Shown here: positions 7,282 to 11,741 of the stretch, piece after piece
How the letters are laid out: every line of letters starts with the position of its first letter
Numbering within the stretch: position 1 is the first letter of the stretch
NCBI GenBank assembly: GCA_005893185.1
Contig: VBOS01000243.1
Coordinates: 1-11,741 of the forward strand
Direction of reading: 5' to 3'
Source: Candidatus Eiseniibacteriota bacterium
Lineage (GTDB): Bacteria > Eisenbacteria > RBG-16-71-46
Length of the DNA: 11,741 bases
Position numbers and translations under genes: made by a program
The notes under the pieces: generated by a model
Told to the model about the DNA's origin: nothing
The model's input: the letters and a program-made list of their open reading frames with translations, nothing else
Databases searched by the model: none

Positions 7282-8796
7282 ATGACCCCAAGCCAGCCGC
7301 ATCGGCCCGCGCCGATTTCCATTTCATCTCGCCCTCTCGCCGGTCTCGCGCTGCGCCTGTGGCTCGCCTGCCTGGGTGGCGCGTTGGTCGCGGGCGCCGG
7401 AATCGTCTGGGTGCTCCGAACGCGAGTCGCGTCCGAGGCACCCGCGGACTCGGGCGGACTCGTGGTGTGGCTCGCGGGCTCCGCGACCCTCGGCATCATC
7501 ACAGCCGCTGCGCTCGCCGTGTGGTTTCACACGCGCGTGATCGGGCACCTGAAAGGGCTGACCCGCGGCGTCGTGACCGGCCACGCGGAGAACCTCCGCG
7601 GTCTGCCCGCATCCTCCGGATGGGGAGAGCTGTCCGAGCTGACGGTTCATCTCCGGACGCTCCTCGAGGCGCACGGCGTGGCTGCGCGCGCACGCGAGGA
7701 GCTGGACGCGCTCGATCCGCGGCTCGCCTCCCTCGCCCGGTCGGTCGAGGAGTGGAGCGCGAGCGAGCGCTGGGAGCCGCTCGCGCTCGAGGGCGGACCC
7801 TTCGCGGAGATCGCGCGCGCGCTCGACCGCGGCTTCGCGCGCGCGGCCGAGGTGCGCCACCAGAACCAGGAGGCGATCCGCCTGGTCCGCGTCGAGCTTT
7901 CGGCGTCGCTCACAGACGCCCAGGAGTCGGTGGAGCAGGCCGAGCGCGGCTTCCTCGAGGCCACAGGGCTCCTCACCAGCGCGCGCGAGCTGCAGCGGCT
8001 CACGGGCGAGCTGGCCGGCGCGCTCGGAACGCGGGGCGCTTCGCTCGGCGCCTCCCCGGCGGCGGCCGAGGCCTACGAACGCCAGCGCGGCGTGATGGCG
8101 GCGGCGATCGAGGAGCTGGTGGCGGCATCCACGGAGAGCGTCGAGCACCTCGGGCGCGGTCTCCAGCGCGTCCAGCAGATCGGGGATCTCGTCCACCTGC
8201 TCGGAAACCGCGCCACCCTGATCGCGCTCAACGCGGTGGTGGCTGCGGGCAACGCCCCCGGACGGTCCGAAGCGATGTCCGAAGACCTGAAGGCGCTGGC
8301 GGGCGAGGTGCGCCGGGCGACCGAGAGCACGGACGCCATGTCGAACGAGATCGAGCGCGAGATCACGGCGGCCTCGCAGCGCATGAAGGGCCTCCGCGAG
8401 CGCGTCGCCGCCCGGCTCGAGCAGATGCCGCCGTTTCCAACCGCCGCCTCAGCCGCTCTCCCCGACGACCTGTTGCGACTCCACGAGCGGGTGCGAGAGA
8501 TGGTCCAGGACGCGACGCGCAAGGGCGAGCGCGTCGCCGCGGCCTCCGAGCGGGCATCGCGTTCGGCCGAGCGCTTCATGCGGCGGCTCGAAGAGGAGCT
8601 GCAGGAGGTCGAGGGCCTCGTGGTGCGGCTCGCGTCCCCGGGTGAACCACCCGCCGACGCGCGCGGCAGGCGCAGCCTGCCGCCTGACCCGCGCTCCGGC
8701 GCACTGCGGCTGCTCGAGCCCGAGCCAGCCGAAGGCGACGAGCGCGGAGCCGCCGGCGGCGAGGCCGAGCCAGGCGACCGCGAGGAGCGTTCGTGA
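7282..8796 (+). CDS. Chemoreceptor-like membrane protein with a diverged signalling tip
   Basis: 504 aa. Two membrane helices (about 22-45 and 60-82) enclose a loop of only about 15 residues, so there is no periplasmic sensor domain. A HAMP-like linker may follow (84-130), then long charged helices. Residues 275-350 resemble the methyl-accepting chemotaxis protein signalling domain: AAIEELVAAS, QIGDLVHLLGNRATLIALNA, and LAGEVRRATEST. The usual tip NAAIEAARAGE is replaced by NAVVAAGNAPGRSE (317-330), losing the conserved Glu and Arg. The helices continue to about 450 and end in a Pro/Gly/Glu-rich tail (452-504) without a CheR-docking NWETF-type end. ATG at 7282 has no good ribosome-binding site. 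The stop overlaps the next start (GTGA), so the two are coupled. Likely a receptor or scaffold for the next protein; methylation and CheA/CheW binding are uncertain. Confidence 0.8.
   Translation: MTPSQPHRPAPISISSRPLAGLALRLWLACLGGALVAGAGIVWVLRTRVASEAPADSGGLVVWLAGSATLGIITAAALAVWFHTRVIGHLKGLTRGVVTGHAENLRGLPASSGWGELSELTVHLRTLLEAHGVAARAREELDALDPRLASLARSVEEWSASERWEPLALEGGPFAEIARALDRGFARAAEVRHQNQEAIRLVRVELSASLTDAQESVEQAERGFLEATGLLTSARELQRLTGELAGALGTRGASLGASPAAAEAYERQRGVMAAAIEELVAASTESVEHLGRGLQRVQQIGDLVHLLGNRATLIALNAVVAAGNAPGRSEAMSEDLKALAGEVRRATESTDAMSNEIEREITAASQRMKGLRERVAARLEQMPPFPTAASAALPDDLLRLHERVREMVQDATRKGERVAAASERASRSAERFMRRLEEELQEVEGLVVRLASPGEPPADARGRRSLPPDPRSGALRLLEPEPAEGDERGAAGGEAEPGDREERS
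8663..8683. repeat. Perfect 9-bp hairpin inside the receptor gene tail
   Basis: GCGGCAGGC (8663-8671), loop GCA, GCCTGCCGC (8675-8683). It lies in the part encoding the disordered C-terminal tail (about residues 461-467). It may be chance in GC-rich DNA, or a small palindrome inserted where the protein tolerates it. Confidence 0.6.
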
Positions 8797-10595
8797 TTCC
8801 AGCTCCCGGCCGCGACATGGAGCGCGAGATCGCGAAGAGCCTGGTGGCCGCGCTGGAGGTGGCGCTGGCCGCGGGCGGGGCGCCAGCCGAGCTGCGAGCT
8901 GCGCGCGACGCCGCCCAGCTCCTCGAGCTGCCGGGGCTCGACCATCTGATCGCGGCGCTCGCCCCCCACGCGCGGCAGCCGTGGCCGGCGGAGATCGCGC
9001 CAGTGGTCGAGCGCCTGCGCCGGGTGTGCGCGCGCGCGGTCGCTGCCGAGGGCCTCTTGGGTTTCCGCCGTTCGGACGCCGATTTCCGCGGGCTGGCCGA
9101 AGAGATCGTGGCGATGGAATGGGGGGCTCTGCCATCGCAAGGCGGTGCAGCGGGACCGTCGGTCCCCACCGTCGGCGCGGCCGAGATGCTCTCCGATGTC
9201 CTGCTGGCAGGCGATGAATCGGCCTCGGTCGCGCGCCGAGTCCGACTCACCATGCCGGTGGCGGCAGCTGTGCGGGCGGCGCTCGATTGGCTGGCGGGGC
9301 GCGAAGGGGGCCGCCAGCCGATCGAGCTCTCCCAGGACGCATCCGCGCTCGAGATCCGGTGCGGGCTGCGCGACGTCCGGGGCGTGCCGGCCGCGCACGA
9401 AGTGCTAGCAGGTGTGGACGGCAATCTCGGCCCGCGGCTCGCAGCCGAGCCCGGCGAAGGCTCGTGGATCATCCGCGTCCCGGCCTTCAGCGAGCGGCCG
9501 GCCTACGTGATGCTCGAGCAGGGAACGCTGCGAATCGCCGTGCCGTGGCATGCCGTGCTCAAGGTCCAGGTGGCGCCGCGCGAGGCGATCGGAACGCGCG
9601 CCGCCCGGCTCGGCATGAGAGTGTTGCCGCCCGTCTCGCCGCTGGCGGGCCGCGGCAGCGAGAGCCCGGTCGTGATCGTCGCCCACGGGCTCAAGCGCGC
9701 CTGGATGGTGGCGGATCGTCTGGTGTGGCGACTGCCCGCCGACCCGTGCGAGCCCGACGAGCGGATCCTGAAGGCCGGGCTCGGCGCAGCCGTGTGCACG
9801 GACGAGGGCGAGGTCTACGCTCTCCTCGAGCCGCGGCGGCTGCTCGAAGGAACAGGCCTCCCCGCGCTCCCCACGATCCCCGCTCGCCCCGCTGAGGCAT
9901 CGGAGGCGCGGCAGCCAGATGCGCGCCCGAGCGCCGCCGCCACGCCCGCGCAGGCGGCGCCCGTTGTGCCGCGATCGATCGAGATTCTCGACGAGCGCTG
10001 GGTGACGCCGCTGGCCGCGCCCGAAGCTGCGGCCCCGCCTGCGTCTGCGCACTCCCCGGCGGAAAAGCGCGCGGCGCGCACGCCCGCGACGGAGGCGCCT
10101 CGGCAAGCGCAAACGCCCGCTGGGGCCACAGCGAAGCTCGAGCCCGCAGATGCGCAAACGCCTGCCCCGAGCGGAGCGCCCGGCGAGCCGGCTCCCGCGC
10201 GTGAGCGCGGTGTGGAGGCCCGGCTCGCGCATCGGGCGCTGGTGGCAGAGGACTCGATCACCGTTCGCATCTTCTTCACGCGGCTGCTCGAGCAGCAGGG
10301 TTTCGAAGTGGTCGCAGTTGAGCGCGCGGCCGATCTCGAAGCTGCGCTCGGCGCCGGTCCCTTCGAGCTCGCGTGCGTGGATATCGAGCTGCCGGACGCC
10401 CTGGGCGCAGACCTGCTGCGCCGCGTGCGCGACCGGCTGCCCGAGGGAACGCCGCTCGTGGCCCTGGTGCGCGACGAGCACGACGTCACGGAGGCGAGAG
10501 CGGCGGGGGTGTGGCGTACGCTGACGAAGCCAGTCGAGCCCGGAGCGCTGCGGCGGCTGCTCGCGCGCCTCAGGCTCGAGGAGCGGGCATCCTAG
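8793..10595 (+). CDS. CheW-like and receiver fusion with a degenerate CheA-like front (CheV / pseudo-CheA-like)
   Basis: 600 aa. Start: GTG at 8793 overlapping the previous stop, with GAGGAG 5 nt upstream; ATG at 8817 is an alternative. Residues 10-60 have an Hpt-like pattern (RAARDAAQLLELPGLDHL, 35-52) without the phosphorylatable His. Residues 145-230 may be a remnant of the CheA ATPase domain, ending in GEGSWIIRVP, but no N-box or DxGxG motif is visible. Residues 236-352 look CheW-like (LRIAVPWHAVLKV, then VVIVAHGLKRAWMVADRLV). A Pro/Ala-rich linker (355-475) leads to a receiver domain (478-597) with the acidic pair Glu486-Asp487, acceptor Asp530 in CVDIELPD, and Lys579 in TLTKP. The conserved Ser/Thr of beta4 is Val559. 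CheW plus receiver is the CheV plan, so an array adaptor whose coupling is tuned by phosphorylation is likely. It is probably not an active kinase. The CheA-remnant reading is inference. Confidence 0.8.
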   Translation: MIPAPGRDMEREIAKSLVAALEVALAAGGAPAELRAARDAAQLLELPGLDHLIAALAPHARQPWPAEIAPVVERLRRVCARAVAAEGLLGFRRSDADFRGLAEEIVAMEWGALPSQGGAAGPSVPTVGAAEMLSDVLLAGDESASVARRVRLTMPVAAAVRAALDWLAGREGGRQPIELSQDASALEIRCGLRDVRGVPAAHEVLAGVDGNLGPRLAAEPGEGSWIIRVPAFSERPAYVMLEQGTLRIAVPWHAVLKVQVAPREAIGTRAARLGMRVLPPVSPLAGRGSESPVVIVAHGLKRAWMVADRLVWRLPADPCEPDERILKAGLGAAVCTDEGEVYALLEPRRLLEGTGLPALPTIPARPAEASEARQPDARPSAAATPAQAAPVVPRSIEILDERWVTPLAAPEAAAPPASAHSPAEKRAARTPATEAPRQAQTPAGATAKLEPADAQTPAPSGAPGEPAPARERGVEARLAHRALVAEDSITVRIFFTRLLEQQGFEVVAVERAADLEAALGAGPFELACVDIELPDALGADLLRRVRDRLPEGTPLVALVRDEHDVTEARAAGVWRTLTKPVEPGALRRLLARLRLEERAS

Positions 10596-11741
10596 ATGAT
10601 GATGGGAGGCAAGCCACTGCGCCCAGCTGAGCGTCCGCCCCGCATTCTGGTGGTGGACGACGACCGCCGCGTGCTCGAGCTGCTCGATCTCGCGCTCTCC
10701 GCCCACGGCTTCCAGGTGCTGACCGCCCTCGACGGCGAGGAGGCGCTGCGGCAGGCGCTGGACGAGCGCCCGGACCTGGTCGTGCTGGACGTCCGGCTGC
10801 CGCGCAAGGGCGGGCTCGACGTGTGCGAGGCGCTGCGCCGCGACCCCGAGGACGGCGCCGTGCCGATCATCCTGGTCTCGGCCTCGGCCGAGACCGAGAC
10901 GCGCATCCAGGGATTCGCGCGCGGGGCGGACGACTACCTCGGCAAGCCGTTCTCGCCCAAGGAGCTGATCGCGCGCGTGAAGCGCCTGCTGGCGCGCTCG
11001 GCGGAGGCGCGCGAATCGCGTCGCCGCGCAGTCCAGCTCGAGCGCGAGCTGAACCGCGCGCAGGATGAGCTGCGCCGCGCGCACCACGAGACGCGTCGCG
11101 AGCAGCGCATGCGCGAGCTGGCCTTCGAGCTGGGGCGCGAGCTGCACGGCTCGCTCGACATCGACCAGGTGGCAGCGCGCTTCCTGCTCGCAGCGCAGGC
11201 GCGGATCGGTTCGGGCATGGTCGCGCTGCTGGCCCCGGATGGAATCACCGGATCACTCGCCCCGCTGGCTGTGCGCGGGGACGGTTTCGACCGGGTGAGC
11301 GGCATCGCTGTGGCGAGGAGCGGCGAGATGATGTCTCTGCTCTCGGGCCTCGCGCGTCCGGTGCTGCGCCGCGACCTCGAGCGCTTCCCCGAGCTGGCAG
11401 CTGAGATTCCGGCGCTGGTCGCAGCGGGCGTGGCTCTGGTGGCGCCGCTGCGCGGGCGGCGGGGGTTGGAGGGTCTGCTGCTCGCGGACGAGCGTGTGGA
11501 CGGCGCCGAGTTCGAGCCGGGTCAGCTCGAGCTGACGGGCGGGCTGTGCGAGATCGCCGCCGGTGCGATCCACAACGCCCGGCTCGCGTGCGAGCAGATG
11601 GAGCGCGCGCTCGGCCTGTGCGGCGGGCCGGCGAAGGGCCGGCGCGCGCCCACGCTGCGCGCGGAAGCGGCCGCGATCGCCGATCGGGCGGTGCGCGCAA
11701 GCGGGTTGCCGCCGCGCCAGCGCGGGCTCCTGGCGCACGCC
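10596..11741 (+). CDS. Response regulator: receiver, coiled coil, GAF (cut by the right edge)
   Basis: 382 codons are open to the window end with no stop, starting right after the previous TAG at one of three consecutive ATG codons (10596, 10599, 10602); GAGGAG lies 12 nt before the first. Residues 15-133 are a complete receiver domain: DDD 21-23, acceptor Asp65 in VVLDVRLP, Ser95 in LVSAS, Lys117 in LGKPF. A charged coiled coil (about 135-175) joins a GAF-like domain (about 176-335: ELGRELHGSLDIDQVAARFL, VAPLRGRRGLEGLLLADE). The last part seen (LRAEAAAIADRAVRASG and on, 354-382) resembles the start of an HD-GYP or HD domain, but the catalytic residues would be beyond the edge. It is the third gene of the operon and a candidate output for phosphate or scaffold signals. 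The output activity (c-di-GMP hydrolysis, kinase or other) cannot be told. Confidence 0.85.
   Translation, partial: MMMGGKPLRPAERPPRILVVDDDRRVLELLDLALSAHGFQVLTALDGEEALRQALDERPDLVVLDVRLPRKGGLDVCEALRRDPEDGAVPIILVSASAETETRIQGFARGADDYLGKPFSPKELIARVKRLLARSAEARESRRRAVQLERELNRAQDELRRAHHETRREQRMRELAFELGRELHGSLDIDQVAARFLLAAQARIGSGMVALLAPDGITGSLAPLAVRGDGFDRVSGIAVARSGEMMSLLSGLARPVLRRDLERFPELAAEIPALVAAGVALVAPLRGRRGLEGLLLADERVDGAEFEPGQLELTGGLCEIAAGAIHNARLACEQMERALGLCGGPAKGRRAPTLRAEAAAIADRAVRASGLPPRQRGLLAHA

Noticed and set aside
6714..7502. N-terminal extension of the 254-aa protein to 517 aa.
   Set aside because: It would overlap the start of the divergent receptor gene, its translation looks random, and the ATG at 6713 has GGAGG at good spacing.
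9405..11147. A 580-aa open frame on the minus strand opposite the fusion and regulator genes.
   Set aside because: It is a shadow of the real plus-strand frames; the composition is Arg/His/Leu-rich and no domain is recognisable.

Overview
This is a strongly G+C-rich window with the third-codon-position bias of a high-GC Gram-negative bacterium. A signal-peptide-bearing beta-barrel-like protein, a lipoprotein and separate secD and secF genes indicate an outer membrane. A chemosensory-type operon and a receiver-GAF regulator would fit Myxococcota, Desulfobacterota or Binatota-like lineages. No rRNA or diagnostic marker is present, so the taxonomy is a guess.

Left part (1-2868, minus strand): secD, secF and a short partial lipoprotein gene form one tight minus-strand operon. 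Its promoter (TTGACA, 17 nt, TAGACT) lies at 2840-2868, and a structured leader of about 85 nt precedes secD. SecDF helps pull proteins across the inner membrane on the proton gradient. No yajC is seen. Middle-left (2749-3457): a divergent intergenic region of about 700 nt carries a 21-bp tandem repeat, a long imperfect inverted repeat with nested hairpins, and a second strong promoter (TGGACA, 17 nt, TATACT) facing right. That promoter drives a predicted outer-membrane beta-barrel protein, followed closely by guaB (IMP dehydrogenase, guanine nucleotide synthesis).

Middle (5839-7281): guaB converges on a minus-strand gene for an unrecognised 254-aa soluble protein. An 11-bp perfect hairpin with a T-rich tail between them serves the minus-strand gene as a terminator. 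Upstream of the unknown gene is about 570 nt without a convincing gene; it holds alternative hairpins and a short AT-rich patch.

Right part (7282-11741, plus strand): three genes overlap or abut and form a chemosensory-like operon that runs off the window. They are (i) a membrane protein with a diverged chemoreceptor signalling tip and almost no periplasmic domain; (ii) a 600-aa fusion with a possibly degenerate CheA-like front half, a CheW-like domain, a Pro/Ala-rich linker and a receiver domain; and (iii) a receiver, coiled coil and GAF protein cut by the window edge. A reasonable reading is a non-canonical signalling complex in which the second protein is a CheV-like or pseudo-CheA scaffold. 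No active histidine kinase is visible here. This operon is the most unusual part of the window.
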